Source: Candidatus Copromonas faecavium (nom. illeg.)
GTDB lineage: Bacteria > Bacillota > Clostridia > Lachnospirales > Lachnospiraceae
Assembly (NCBI GenBank): GCA_018712915.1
Contig: DVGC01000032.1
Span: forward strand, 1-64,000
DNA: 64,000 nucleotides
Direction: 5' to 3'
The notes under the pieces are model-generated. The model was given only the letters and a program-made list of their open reading frames with translations, was not told where the DNA came from and did no database searches. The first letter of the stretch is position 1; each line of letters begins with the position of its first letter. Of this stretch, positions 1 through 8,925 are shown piece by piece. The position numbers were made by a program, and so were the translations under genes.

Positions 1-41
1 GGACGCAAAGTCCAAGGAGGTATCCGCTATACCGATTGCTC
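1..41 (+). promoter_or_regulatory. Probable 3' part of a c-di-GMP-I (GEMM-I) riboswitch
   Basis: The window opens inside a structured leader. GGACGCAAAGTCC matches the conserved GACGCAAAG core segment of GEMM-I aptamers, and GGTA-N7-TACCGATTGC matches the terminal GGYA..TRCCGAUxGC helix and tail. The 5' half lies outside the window and the helix between the two segments is shorter than usual, so the call is tentative. It would place the following transporter under cyclic di-GMP control. Confidence 0.45.
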
Positions 42-74
42 TTATCATTCTAACAGCTTAAGCAACAAGATGGG

Positions 75-111
75 TAATTCCTTACTGGCTGTAAGGGATA
101 TTAACCATAAA
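75..111 (+). promoter_or_regulatory. Leader hairpin before the TrpX-like gene
   Basis: CCTTAC-TGGCT-GTAAGG forms a perfect 6-bp stem that can be extended outward by imperfect pairing of GGTAAT with the downstream AACC side. It lies between the riboswitch-like segment and the AGGAGG ribosome binding site. There is no T-run, so it would act, if at all, through anti-termination or translation rather than as a simple terminator. Confidence 0.35.
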
Positions 112-137
112 TATATTGTAGTAGGAGGAATTTTATT

Positions 138-1247
138 ATGAAAAAACAGTTTTCCATATTTTTATCTGCTATGGTCCTTGCCGCTTCCCTTTCCGCCTGC
201 AGCCAGAATTCCAATGAAACGGCTGCACAGGAAAACAGTTCCGCGCAGACTTCTTCCGGCACGGAAGCTACAGACTCTGGTTCCGCCTCCCAGGCAGACA
301 GCGAAGGAACCGAAACCACAGCTTCTTCTCAGTCCGGAACTCCATACCGGATTGCCATCGTTCAGCCCATGAGCCATACCTCTCTGGACCAGATCCGGGA
401 TACCATCGTGACAAATCTGAACGAATCCGGACAGAATATTGAAATTATTACGGAGAATGCCAATAACGATACCACGGCTCTTGCCACAATTTTAAACAAT
501 GTCCGCTCCCAGGGCGTAGATCTGGTGATTCCCATTGCCACCTCAACGGCCCAGTCGGCAAAAACCGTATTTGACGGCGATCCCACTCCCATCGTATTCG
601 CTGCCGTCTCCGATCCGACAGCCGCAGGACTTACGGGAGATGACTGTCAGAACATCACCGGTGTTTCCAACAACATCCCGGCAGCGGAAATCGTAAAGTT
701 GATTTTCAACTTCCAGCCAGACTGTGAAACCATCGGCTTCTTATATACCTCCAGCGAAACCAATTCCGTGTCCACCATCAATGCCGCCAAGGCATACTGC
801 GATCAGGAAGGCATCGCCTATGAGGAAGCCGCCATCGCCAACTTATCTGAGCTTCAGGCCGCTGCCGAATCCCTGATTGCGGACGGCGTGGACGCATTAT
901 ACACCGGAAACGATAACTCCATCGCTTCCGCTATGGCAACCTACACGGATGTGGCCTATGCTGCCGGAATCCCCATTTACTGCGGCGCCGATTCCATGGT
1001 AGCGGACGGAGGGTTTGCCACTGTCGGAGTCAACTATGTTCAGCTGGGAGAACAGGTAGCCGATATGGTATTGGAAATCATGAATGGCACGGCTCCCTCG
1101 GAACTTCCCTATGAAACTTTAAGCAACTATGCACAGTATGTAAACCTTCAGGCTGCGGATCGGTTCGGCGCTGATTTCCCGGAATCTGCCTATGAAGGCT
1201 ATGAGGTTCTGGTGGAATCCGACGGCACCAGCCATTTCAACCAGTAA
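138..1247 (+). CDS. ABC transporter substrate-binding lipoprotein, TrpX/COG2984 family
   Basis: This is a 369-residue exported solute-binding protein. Residues 1-21 form a lipoprotein signal ending in the lipobox LSAC, so Cys21 would be lipidated and anchor the protein outside the membrane. A Ser/Thr/Glu-rich linker (about 22-68) precedes the binding domain, which begins YRIAIVQPMSH and contains the family segment ITGVSNNIP. Family members studied in other Firmicutes bind aromatic amino acids (TrpX), but the ligand cannot be read from sequence. The start follows AGGAGGAATTTT. It is the first gene of a three-gene importer operon with a permease and an ATPase. Confidence 0.85.
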   Translation: MKKQFSIFLSAMVLAASLSACSQNSNETAAQENSSAQTSSGTEATDSGSASQADSEGTETTASSQSGTPYRIAIVQPMSHTSLDQIRDTIVTNLNESGQNIEIITENANNDTTALATILNNVRSQGVDLVIPIATSTAQSAKTVFDGDPTPIVFAAVSDPTAAGLTGDDCQNITGVSNNIPAAEIVKLIFNFQPDCETIGFLYTSSETNSVSTINAAKAYCDQEGIAYEEAAIANLSELQAAAESLIADGVDALYTGNDNSIASAMATYTDVAYAAGIPIYCGADSMVADGGFATVGVNYVQLGEQVADMVLEIMNGTAPSELPYETLSNYAQYVNLQAADRFGADFPESAYEGYEVLVESDGTSHFNQ

Positions 1248-1260
1248 ACAGGAGGCAGTC

Positions 1261-2217
1261 ATGGTTTTTTACAGCATGCTGATTTCCGCCCTGAGCCAGG
1301 GGATGCTTTACGCTCCCATGGCTCTCGGCGTGTTTGTTACCTTTCGGATTTTAAAAACCCCGGACTTAACCGTAGATGGGAGCTTTGTATTCGGAATGAC
1401 GGTCTGTGCGACTGTCACCATCGCCGGCCACCCGGTGCTGGCTCTGTTTTCAGGAGCGGCAGCCGGCGCCCTGGCAGGCTTTTTTACGGCTCTTCTTCAG
1501 ACAAAGCTGAAAATTGAGCCTATCCTTTCCGGTATTCTGGTGGCCTCCGGCCTGTACACCATCAATTACGCAGTGTTGGGCGGCCAGTCCAACCTTTACC
1601 TCCAGTATACCACCGTCAATTCCGTGGGCGCCGCAGTCAACGAGGCCAGCCCTACCATCTATAAAAACTTTGCTTCTCTGTTTAACGGCATTTCATCCCC
1701 CTACCTGGATTCCAATGCCCAGGTACTGATTCTGACTCTGGTGATTGTGGTGCTGCTGACAGCCATCCTGGGAGTCTTCTTCTTCACCCGTCCGGGCATG
1801 GCTATCCGCGCCACCGGAGACAACGAGGAAATGGTCCGTTCCTCTTCCATTAATGCGGACCTGACGAGAACCGCCGGCGTCATGCTGGCCAACGCTCTGG
1901 TGGCCTTATCCGGCGCTCTTCTCTGTGAGCAGCAGCGCTACGCGGATTTAAACAGCGGCAGCAGCATGCTGGTCATGGGGCTGGCCTCTGTCATCATCGG
2001 TCAGGTTATATCCGGAGACCGTGGTATCGTCGGCGGCCTGATCTCCGCCGTAGCCGGCTCTCTGCTATACCGAATCATCATCCAGGCAGCCTATATGATT
2101 GATATGCCAAGCTATGCGGTAAAACTCCTGTCCACCTTGATTGTGGCGGCAGCCCTTGCCGTTCCCCTGCTGAAGAAAAAACTGGGCCCCGGCCAGAAAG
2201 GAGGCGGATCCATTTGA
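1261..2217 (+). CDS. ABC transporter permease, TrpY/COG4120 family
   Basis: This is an integral membrane permease of 318 residues for the importer whose binding protein lies 13 bp upstream. I chose the ATG at 1261 because GGAGGCAGTC stands directly before it; an in-frame ATG at 1192 lies inside the preceding gene and has no such site. The sequence has many hydrophobic segments, the early motif LTVDGSF and the loop IRATGDNEEMVRSS typical of the branched-chain/sugar type permease fold. The stop overlaps the start of the ATPase gene (TTGA), indicating translational coupling. Confidence 0.85.
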   Translation: MVFYSMLISALSQGMLYAPMALGVFVTFRILKTPDLTVDGSFVFGMTVCATVTIAGHPVLALFSGAAAGALAGFFTALLQTKLKIEPILSGILVASGLYTINYAVLGGQSNLYLQYTTVNSVGAAVNEASPTIYKNFASLFNGISSPYLDSNAQVLILTLVIVVLLTAILGVFFFTRPGMAIRATGDNEEMVRSSSINADLTRTAGVMLANALVALSGALLCEQQRYADLNSGSSMLVMGLASVIIGQVISGDRGIVGGLISAVAGSLLYRIIIQAAYMIDMPSYAVKLLSTLIVAAALAVPLLKKKLGPGQKGGGSI

Positions 2218-2993
2218 GCAGCAGTCCTTTATCCATTCAGAAGCTGACGAAAGTGTTTGAACCGGGAACCGTCAATGAAAAACTGGCTCTGGACCATCTG
2301 GATCTGGAAGTGCCTGCCGGTCAGTTCGTCACCGTCCTCGGTTCCAACGGCTCAGGAAAAACCACTCTGTTTAACATGATTCTTGGCCGGCTGTTTCCGG
2401 ACAGCGGACAGATCTTCCTGGGAGGCGAGGATATCACCCGTCAGAAGGATTATAAGCGGGCTTTAAATATCGGCTGCCTGTACCAGAATCCTCTGCGCGG
2501 CACGGCTCCTAATATGACCATCGAAGAAAACCTGGCTCTGGCCTACACAAGGAAGGCCTCCCGCTCCTTCTTTGCCGTCAATAAGAAAGACAGCGATTAT
2601 TTCCGGGAGCTTCTTTCCGAGCTTCATATGGGGCTGGAGGACCGGATGAAAACGAAGATGGGACTCCTTTCCGGAGGACAGCGCCAGGCGGCGTCCCTCC
2701 TAATGTCTACCATCGCTAAACCAAAGCTCCTTCTGCTGGATGAGCACACGGCGGCTCTCGATCCAGGCGCAGCGGAAAAGGTGATGGAGGTAACAGAAAA
2801 AATCATCGCCAGGGATCAGATCACCACGCTGATGATCACCCATGACATGGACTATGCCCTGTCTGTCGGCGAACGGACCATCATGCTGGATTCCGGGCGT
2901 ATCGTCCTGGATTTGACCGGAGCAGAGCGAAAGGCCATGACCTCCGGGAAGCTGGCAGAGTTGTTTTATACGAAGCAAAAAGCGAAAAAATAG
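2214..2993 (+). CDS. ABC transporter ATPase, TrpZ/COG1101 family
   Basis: This 259-residue cytoplasmic ATPase powers the importer. It has Walker A GSNGSGKTT (about residues 43-51), a Q-loop LYQN, the signature LSGGQRQA and Walker B LLLLDEHTAALD. The codon after the catalytic Glu is His, which is normal for this COG1101 group. The start is TTG at 2214, overlapping the permease stop by 4 bases and preceded by AAAGGAGG, so it is translated by coupling. It is the last gene of the operon. Confidence 0.87.
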   Translation: MSSSPLSIQKLTKVFEPGTVNEKLALDHLDLEVPAGQFVTVLGSNGSGKTTLFNMILGRLFPDSGQIFLGGEDITRQKDYKRALNIGCLYQNPLRGTAPNMTIEENLALAYTRKASRSFFAVNKKDSDYFRELLSELHMGLEDRMKTKMGLLSGGQRQAASLLMSTIAKPKLLLLDEHTAALDPGAAEKVMEVTEKIIARDQITTLMITHDMDYALSVGERTIMLDSGRIVLDLTGAERKAMTSGKLAELFYTKQKAKK

Positions 2994-2997
2994 ATGC

Positions 2998-3037
2998 GAA
3001 AAAGGGAACGCTGTCATCCATTGACAGTGCTCCCTTC
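2998..3037 (-). terminator. Rho-independent terminator after the heptose kinase gene
   Basis: A long hairpin, AAGGGA..CTGTCA paired with TGACAG..TCCCTT around a 5-base loop, lies between the convergent ATPase and heptose kinase genes. Read on the minus strand it is followed by TTTTTC, so it terminates the glycan operon. It probably also stops the importer transcript from the plus side, although there it has no T-run. Confidence 0.8.
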
Positions 3038-3040
3038 CAT

Positions 3041-4066
3041 TCAGTTCTTCCCGTTTTCCGCTTCCTTCGGTTTTCTCTCCTCATATCCTTCCGGCGTATA
3101 ATGGATCACCCTGGTTCCGCTGTTTTCAAACTCAAACGGCACATATAAAAGCTTTTCCATCGCCTGGCGAACACTCTCCTGCTTCTCCTTTTCCACATAG
3201 AAAAGCAGGAATCCGCCGCCGCCGGCACCAAGAAGCTTTCCGCCAATGGCTCCCGCCTCGATTCCCTTCTGATACAGCCCGTCGATGGAATCAGTGGAAA
3301 TTTTACCGGAAATTCCACGCTTCAGCTTCCAGGTATAGTCCAGAAGCCTCCCAAACTCGTTCAGATCTGTCTTTGAAGTCAGAACCCTCTCCGCATCATC
3401 CACCAGAGACAGCATCTCAAGAAGCCTGGACTGCTCATCCTCCAGGGCCTTCTGCGTGCTGTCCTGAATATCTGAGGAAAATCTGGAAAATCCGGTAAAA
3501 AACAGCATCAGATTCCGGTTCAGTTCTTCCTTCCTTGCTGGGGAAATAATAATGGGATTTACCTCATAACCGTTTTCATTAAAATTGATTCGGTTTAAAC
3601 CGCCATAGGAAGCAGCAATCTGATCCTGCACTCCGCCGCTTTCATTACAGAGTACCCGCTCCAAATAAATAGCCTCGTCGGCCAGCCGCTTTTTATCCGC
3701 ATATTTTCCCTTCAGCGCATAAAACGCATTCAGCATTCCGACTGCAAAGGAACTGCTGGTCCCAAGTCCGGACCGCGCCGGCAGATCCGCCTCATAGGTC
3801 AGCCTGATCTCGTGCATGTCCAGCATTTTCATGGCCTCCCGTACCGCCGGATGCTTAATCTCATCAATATCGGTAACACGCTCAATAATCGAATAGGAAA
3901 GTTCCGTTGAATAATCAAAGAACCGCGGCAGATGCCTTACATTCACATAACAGTATTTATCAAATGTGGTGGAAATGACTGCCCCACCATGTTTTTTGTA
4001 AAAATCAGGAAAATCCGTCCCGCCGCCAAAAAAGGACATCCGGAATGGAGTCTGCGTTATAATCAT
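3041..4066 (-). CDS. hddA: D-glycero-D-manno-heptose 7-phosphate kinase (GHMP family)
   Basis: This 341-residue GHMP-family kinase is predicted to phosphorylate heptose 7-phosphate at C1. It starts with the HddA-type substrate motif PFRMSFFGGGTDFPDFY. The ATP loop is about residues 95-107 (ARSGLGTSSSFAVG), and the C-terminal GHMP motif is LLGAGGGGFLLFY. Length is normal for the family. GGAGAGAGT precedes the ATG. The neighbouring gene encodes the next two heptose enzymes in one chain, so together they would make GDP-D-glycero-alpha-D-manno-heptose. GmhA, the isomerase for the first step, is not in the window. An L-fucokinase-like alternative is less likely given the neighbour. Confidence 0.82.
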   Translation of the reverse strand: MIITQTPFRMSFFGGGTDFPDFYKKHGGAVISTTFDKYCYVNVRHLPRFFDYSTELSYSIIERVTDIDEIKHPAVREAMKMLDMHEIRLTYEADLPARSGLGTSSSFAVGMLNAFYALKGKYADKKRLADEAIYLERVLCNESGGVQDQIAASYGGLNRINFNENGYEVNPIIISPARKEELNRNLMLFFTGFSRFSSDIQDSTQKALEDEQSRLLEMLSLVDDAERVLTSKTDLNEFGRLLDYTWKLKRGISGKISTDSIDGLYQKGIEAGAIGGKLLGAGGGGFLLFYVEKEKQESVRQAMEKLLYVPFEFENSGTRVIHYTPEGYEERKPKEAENGKN

Positions 4067-4167
4067 ACTCTCTCCTTCGTGATCTTATTTCTTCTGGTTC
4101 GTTTCCTCCGGCCAATTTCTTCCGCTCCGCTGATTCCCGCTTAACGATCCCTGTCTGCTTATTTCAA

Positions 4168-5484
4168 TCAGAAATTCCCGCCCTCATGCTCCAGTATCTT
4201 TCCGACCGCATCCAGCAGGTCATCGCCGACCACTTCCGGCTGCACATCATACTTTCCATCCGTTCCCGCTTTTCCGGTTTTCACCAGTGCGGTGTGCATT
4301 CCGGCATTCACGCCCGTCTGGATATCCATGGTCATGTCACCCACAATCCAGGACTCCTCCAGATCAATATGAAATCTTTCGGCCGCCTCTAAAATCATAC
4401 CCGTCTTCGGCTTCCGGCATTCACAGGGAATCTTGTATGCCGGATTTTCTTCCGGATACCCCTTGTCCGGATGATGGGGACAGAAATAGATTCCATCCAG
4501 ATATACCCCCTGGCGCCCCAGCAGTGTTTCCAGCTTCCTGTGAATTCTGCGGACATCTTCCATTTCACACATCCCGCGGGCCACCACCGGCTGATTGGTC
4601 ACCACAACCGCCAGCCAGCCTGACGCATTGATTTTTCCAATGGCTTCCGCCGCACAGGGCTCCAGCTCCAGCTTCTCTTCGTCTGCAATCAGTCCGCGGT
4701 ACACATTAATGGTCCCGTCTCTGTCAAGAAAGATACACTTCTGTTTATGCTTCAAACATTTTCGTTCAATAATGCCCCGCTCCATATCCTTAATGGTCTG
4801 GGCAATCCGTTCCATGGTTCCCACGTCTTTCACGTACTCCGGTGAACGGTAGCCGTAAACCGCCTCTCCATTCTGGACCATGGCCTGAATCACATCATTT
4901 TCCAGATTCCGTTTTACCGGTTCCGAAACATAGTCAAAAATTCTTCTGCTGAATACGAAAATGCCTGCATTCACGCAGTTTTCATACCAGTAATTCCTGG
5001 TATTATGTTTGGAATCAAAGCGAATCACCCGCTCCTCCTCATCCAGAACCAGAAGATCCGAATCAAAAGGATGCCCATTGGGATGGACAAACAAGGTGGC
5101 CGCCGCCTCCTTTTCCCGGTGAAACCGGAGCATTCGTTCAAAATCAATATCAAACATCAAATCGCCGGACATCATCAGAAAGTCCTCACCGGACACCATT
5201 TCTTTAAGATAGTAAAAGGAACCGGCCGTTCCCAAAGGTTCCTTTTCCTCATAATAACGGATGGACATCCCAAACTGGCTTCCATCTCCAAAATACTCCC
5301 GGATCACTCCGCCGAGATGACCAATAACCAGAATCACATCTGTAATTCCATTTTCCTTCAGCCGTTCCATCTGCCACTGCAGAAGAGGCTTTCCTGCCAG
5401 CTCCACCATGGGCTTCGGAATCTCATTTTTTGTAAGCTGCGCCAGACGGGTTCCCTTCCCTCCGGCCATAATTACTGCTTCCAT
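4168..5484 (-). CDS. Fusion of heptose-1-phosphate guanylyltransferase and heptose bisphosphatase (HddC-GmhB)
   Basis: This 438-residue protein has two enzyme domains. Residues 1-235 are a sugar-phosphate nucleotidyltransferase: MAGGKGTRL loop, PKPMVELAGKPLL, GTAGSF and the Asp motif GDLMFDIDF. Residues 250-430 are a HAD phosphatase of the GmhB type: motif I FLDRDGTIN, motif II VTNQP, the zinc loop CPHHPDKG...CECRKPK, and motif III/IV GDMTMDIQTG. By homology it removes the 7-phosphate and then transfers GMP to heptose 1-phosphate. The gene ends 101 bp before hddA and its start overlaps the end of the sugar transferase gene by 13 bases. In most species these are separate genes. Confidence 0.82.
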   Translation of the reverse strand: MEAVIMAGGKGTRLAQLTKNEIPKPMVELAGKPLLQWQMERLKENGITDVILVIGHLGGVIREYFGDGSQFGMSIRYYEEKEPLGTAGSFYYLKEMVSGEDFLMMSGDLMFDIDFERMLRFHREKEAAATLFVHPNGHPFDSDLLVLDEEERVIRFDSKHNTRNYWYENCVNAGIFVFSRRIFDYVSEPVKRNLENDVIQAMVQNGEAVYGYRSPEYVKDVGTMERIAQTIKDMERGIIERKCLKHKQKCIFLDRDGTINVYRGLIADEEKLELEPCAAEAIGKINASGWLAVVVTNQPVVARGMCEMEDVRRIHRKLETLLGRQGVYLDGIYFCPHHPDKGYPEENPAYKIPCECRKPKTGMILEAAERFHIDLEESWIVGDMTMDIQTGVNAGMHTALVKTGKAGTDGKYDVQPEVVGDDLLDAVGKILEHEGGNF

Positions 5485-6905
5485 GATTTGGCTCCTTTTT
5501 GATGTTTCAGCTTAATATCAATCTTTGCCGCAGCCGCTTCCTGCTGCTGCAGTCTGGCATCATCCTCCATAACGCCTTCTGTACTCTCTTTCATCAGCAT
5601 GATTTTCGGCGTCATAATCATCAGTTTCAAATCCAGAAAGAACGAATAATTGCGAATATAAGTCAAATCCAGTTTTAATTTGTCATAAGCCGTCGTATTA
5701 TACTTTCCATATATCTGCGCATATCCGGTCAGTCCCGCCTTTACCTTCAGCCGGTACGGGAACTCCGGCAGTTCTTTTTCGATTTCCACCGCCAGCTCCG
5801 GGCGTTCTGGCCGGGGGCCTACCATGGACATTTCTCCCTTCAGCACATTGATAAGCTGTGGAAGCTCATCCAGCCTGGTTGCCCGCAAAAACCGTCCCAC
5901 CGGCAGAATCCGGTCATCATGCTCCGATGCCAGCCGCGCACGGCCGTCTTTCTCCGCATTCTGAATCATGGTACGAAATTTGTAAATTTGAAACTTCTTT
6001 CCGTTTCTTGTAAGTCTGGTCTGCTTATAAAACACCGGGCCGCCGTCTGTAGCCTTAATCAGGAACGCAATAATCAGGAAAAACGGAGAGGAAATCACCA
6101 GCCCGGCAGCAGCACAGACAATGTCCGTAAACCGCTTTGCAAAAAGCTGCTCTATTTTCAAATCTTCATTTCTCGAAAGAAGTAACGGCGTATCAAACAG
6201 GTTCAAATCATCCGAGCTTCTGTTGATAATATCAGAAATTTTCGGCACCGTATAAGTTCGAAGTCCGCAGCCGAAGCAGCGCTTTAAGAGCTGGTTTCGC
6301 TCATGGGCAGGAATATCGCCGATAATCAGCGCGTCATAATTTTTTGACAGCTCCATAATCGAATCGATTCCTTCGCTGTAATGTATGATGTTGCAAATCT
6401 GGTATTTATCTTCCCTGGTGCTGATTTTCTGCATCAAATGAAAGATTGGCCGTTCCCCGTAGACAAGAAGCATCTGCCTCCTGGGAAACAGGCGGCTGTA
6501 AATAAACTGAAAAGCAAACGCCCACACGACTGCCACAATTATCTGGACAACCAGAATTCCGCCGATAATGGACGGCGAGTGGAATTTCTTATCGATCAAG
6601 GCAATTTGCAGATATGTAATTACGTTTACAATCACCAGCGATAAAATCTGTGAATAAATGACATTCCACTTTTTATAAAATCCCACCTTAAAACCGCCGT
6701 ACATCTGCTCAAAAAACATCAGCAGAACCGCGTACACGGCGATCATCAGCCAGTTTCCCCGGCGCCAAAACGGAAACTGAAGCAGGCTGTTGTAATAGAA
6801 AATCCAGACATAGCCATAGATTCCCGATTCCATTGCCACAATCGCAGCAGAGGATACAAATTTAATAATCCTCTTATACTGTGTATAGTCCTTCATCATA
6901 CTCAA
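5472..6905 (-). CDS. Undecaprenyl-phosphate sugar-1-phosphate transferase (bacterial sugar transferase family)
   Basis: This 477-residue membrane enzyme is expected to start a cell-surface glycan by moving a sugar-1-phosphate onto undecaprenyl phosphate. The N-terminal part has about four or five hydrophobic helices and a Rossmann-like CoA_binding_3 region. The C-terminal catalytic domain (about 260-460) starts with KRFTDIVCAAAGLVISSPFF and carries KFRTM, RLDELPQL and GEMSMVGPRPERP. Two more Met codons lie within the first four residues, so the start could shift by 6-9 bases. It overlaps the downstream fusion gene, which suggests coupled translation. The sugar is unknown. Confidence 0.85.
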   Translation of the reverse strand: MSMMKDYTQYKRIIKFVSSAAIVAMESGIYGYVWIFYYNSLLQFPFWRRGNWLMIAVYAVLLMFFEQMYGGFKVGFYKKWNVIYSQILSLVIVNVITYLQIALIDKKFHSPSIIGGILVVQIIVAVVWAFAFQFIYSRLFPRRQMLLVYGERPIFHLMQKISTREDKYQICNIIHYSEGIDSIMELSKNYDALIIGDIPAHERNQLLKRCFGCGLRTYTVPKISDIINRSSDDLNLFDTPLLLSRNEDLKIEQLFAKRFTDIVCAAAGLVISSPFFLIIAFLIKATDGGPVFYKQTRLTRNGKKFQIYKFRTMIQNAEKDGRARLASEHDDRILPVGRFLRATRLDELPQLINVLKGEMSMVGPRPERPELAVEIEKELPEFPYRLKVKAGLTGYAQIYGKYNTTAYDKLKLDLTYIRNYSFFLDLKLMIMTPKIMLMKESTEGVMEDDARLQQQEAAAAKIDIKLKHQKGAKSWKQ

Positions 6906-6969
6906 TCCTTGCTAAAATTCTTTGGCACACCAGTCAATTGCCTGCGGCCTCCGCAGGCGTCTTATATGC

Positions 6970-8574
6970 TCAGTTCTCATCGGCATTCTTCTCATTTGCA
7001 GCTGAACTCAGTCCCATATACAAAAGCTGGAAAATAATCGGCGTTGCAATGGGGATATTAATGTTCACAACTGCCTGTACTGCATACGCGATAACAGCAA
7101 ACGCAGCCGCAGCGACTTCCGGCCGATCCTTCATTCCTTTACACAGCCTTACAATCGCGGAACCCAAGTATACCACATAGGCGGTCAGACCCGCAATCCC
7201 CAGTGTCACAAGATAATGAAGATATTCATTATGCGCACTGTCATAAATCACGGTCCGCCCATCCATCATCTTTCCATCATAGTAATACTGCATTAAAAGC
7301 ATAAACGTGTCCGGGCCGTAACCAAACAGCTTCTGAAGCGGCGTCAGTTTATCCAAAAAAAGCTCCATCGAACGGCGCCATACATATCCGCGTTCCGTTC
7401 CCCATGAATCATTAAATACCACATAGGAACTGATGGCTCCATAGCGTTCTGCATTTCCCGCCACGTTTGCATCATAAAACACAAACACAACAGCTGCCAC
7501 AACCGCTGCAATTACGCCAATCCAGGCATAGAACAGCCACCTTCCCATAGTATCTGTCCCATCCGGGTTCGGTTTTTTTATCGTCCATGCCGCCACAAGC
7601 CCTGCTATCCCCCACAGCCCAATAACCAGGAGCGGCAAAACGCTCAAATTTGCCACCAGATTAAATGCACTGTCAATTCCAACGACAGAATCTGCAAACG
7701 CACTGTTAATCCAGTCAATACACTGAATCACTGTGAAAAATGTAGCTGCAGAAATCAGATACCGCCGAACACCAGTCTTCGTCCGGAACAGGTAAAGCGG
7801 CGCCAGGCCAAATAATGCGGCCAGGGTCAAATATGCGTTATCACTGGTACCCATGATTAAAGCAAAACTGGCCAGCACCATGTTGCCATAATACCAGAGC
7901 ATTCTCTTCCAGTTTTTCTCCAGCATGAACAAAAGTGCAGAAACAGCCAGAACAGCTCCCACATATACCGTATATGTATTGATATTTCCAAGCGTCGAAG
8001 TGTAAATTCCCCTCTGTTCCGGAACCATTCCTTCCTTAAAGCCCAGAATATCCATCTGAAAATAATCTGTAATTCCAAACAGGCAGACCAAAATTCCCAC
8101 TGCCAGAAACGCATCCAGGTACCACTGCTTAAACCGGAAAAATCTGGTCATAAGGAAATAAACTGCCAGATAAACGGTCATGAGGAATACGCCGTTGTAC
8201 CGTCCCGAAGTGCCCCAAAAGGCCTCCCAGCGCCAGTCTGAGCAAAGCAGCCAGGAAATCACATTGCAAAGCCAGAAAGCAATCATAGCCCAGTCAGTAA
8301 TACAAAGCCCCCGGATCCGTTCTTTTAACCTCAAATCAGAGAAAAAACTCTTAAGCCGTCCGGAGATGATTCCATACAGCAGCATAACAACTGAGGTGCC
8401 AATGGCCGCCGCACAATAGAACTGATATTTCGTTTCCAGAATATCAAAATAGTAGCGATGATAAACAAGCGGGAAAATGCAAAGCACAATCAATGTAAAA
8501 ATTCCCATGATCAATGCCGCATTATGCTCAAAGGTACTGCCCGCCTCACGCCTCTTTTTTATTCGCTTTGACAT
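6970..8574 (-). CDS. O-antigen ligase/polymerase-like membrane protein
   Basis: This 534-residue protein has 11-13 hydrophobic segments and a long extracytoplasmic loop (about 365-440) that contains WGTERGYVWRRSMELF and the HNEYLHYLVTLGI segment. That pattern is the Wzy_C/O-antigen ligase superfamily arrangement. It would polymerise or ligate lipid-linked glycan units outside the membrane. It lies 64 bp upstream of the sugar transferase on the same strand, and is the first gene of the glycan cluster. Which of the two activities it has cannot be decided from sequence. Confidence 0.75.
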   Translation of the reverse strand: MSKRIKKRREAGSTFEHNAALIMGIFTLIVLCIFPLVYHRYYFDILETKYQFYCAAAIGTSVVMLLYGIISGRLKSFFSDLRLKERIRGLCITDWAMIAFWLCNVISWLLCSDWRWEAFWGTSGRYNGVFLMTVYLAVYFLMTRFFRFKQWYLDAFLAVGILVCLFGITDYFQMDILGFKEGMVPEQRGIYTSTLGNINTYTVYVGAVLAVSALLFMLEKNWKRMLWYYGNMVLASFALIMGTSDNAYLTLAALFGLAPLYLFRTKTGVRRYLISAATFFTVIQCIDWINSAFADSVVGIDSAFNLVANLSVLPLLVIGLWGIAGLVAAWTIKKPNPDGTDTMGRWLFYAWIGVIAAVVAAVVFVFYDANVAGNAERYGAISSYVVFNDSWGTERGYVWRRSMELFLDKLTPLQKLFGYGPDTFMLLMQYYYDGKMMDGRTVIYDSAHNEYLHYLVTLGIAGLTAYVVYLGSAIVRLCKGMKDRPEVAAAAFAVIAYAVQAVVNINIPIATPIIFQLLYMGLSSAANEKNADEN

Positions 8575-8753
8575 GTATTTTTCTTCCTTTCAAATGCATA
8601 AAAAATCAAATATAGTATAACACTGATTACCTTTTCGCGCAACTTTCACGACACCGCAAATCTTTGGCAAATCTTTAAGATTTTATTAATTTCTCTAGGT
8701 TTTTCCAGCCTTCCGGTTTCCCCCTTTCTTCCGGTAATTTCACATATAAGAAG
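8575..8753. other. Divergent intergenic region between glycan operon and wall-binding gene
   Basis: It must hold the start of the minus-strand glycan operon and part of the plus-strand promoter at 8731-8759. A direct repeat GCAAATCTTT occurs at 8656-8665 and again at 8667-8676, the second copy running into a small inverted repeat (AAATCTT/AAGATTT). This could be a regulator site. No small gene is visible. Confidence 0.35.
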
Positions 8754-8759
8754 TATAAT
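8731..8759 (+). promoter_or_regulatory. Promoter of the first wall-binding repeat gene, with a poor -35
   Basis: A perfect -10 TATAAT lies at 8754-8759. The position of the -35 (8731-8736) reads CCGGTA, which is far from TTGACA. The sister gene at 12339 has the same -10 region but a good TTGATA -35. Either this copy is weaker or it needs an activator. Confidence 0.6.
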
Positions 8760-8925
8760 GGCCTCGTAATGCAATTAGGAATTTCAAAGCGTTTCAAAAA
8801 GAAAAAAGGAGAGTGCATTCATTATGAGAAAGCAGACTAAGATTGCTGCCGTTGTATCTGCAGCAGCCCTGCTGGCATTAGGCGCTTCCATCACTTCTTT
8901 CGCAGCTTCCAGAGGAACCTGGATG
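8735..8925 (+). repeat. Left arm of a ~190-bp near-identical inverted repeat
   Basis: This stretch covers the -10 box, the whole 5' leader and the first ~34 codons of the wall-binding gene. It is almost the exact reverse complement of 12241-12428. By eye the differences are two substitutions near the -10 region and one 3-base (one Ala codon) indel. The -35 boxes lie just outside the repeat and differ. Confidence 0.85.
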
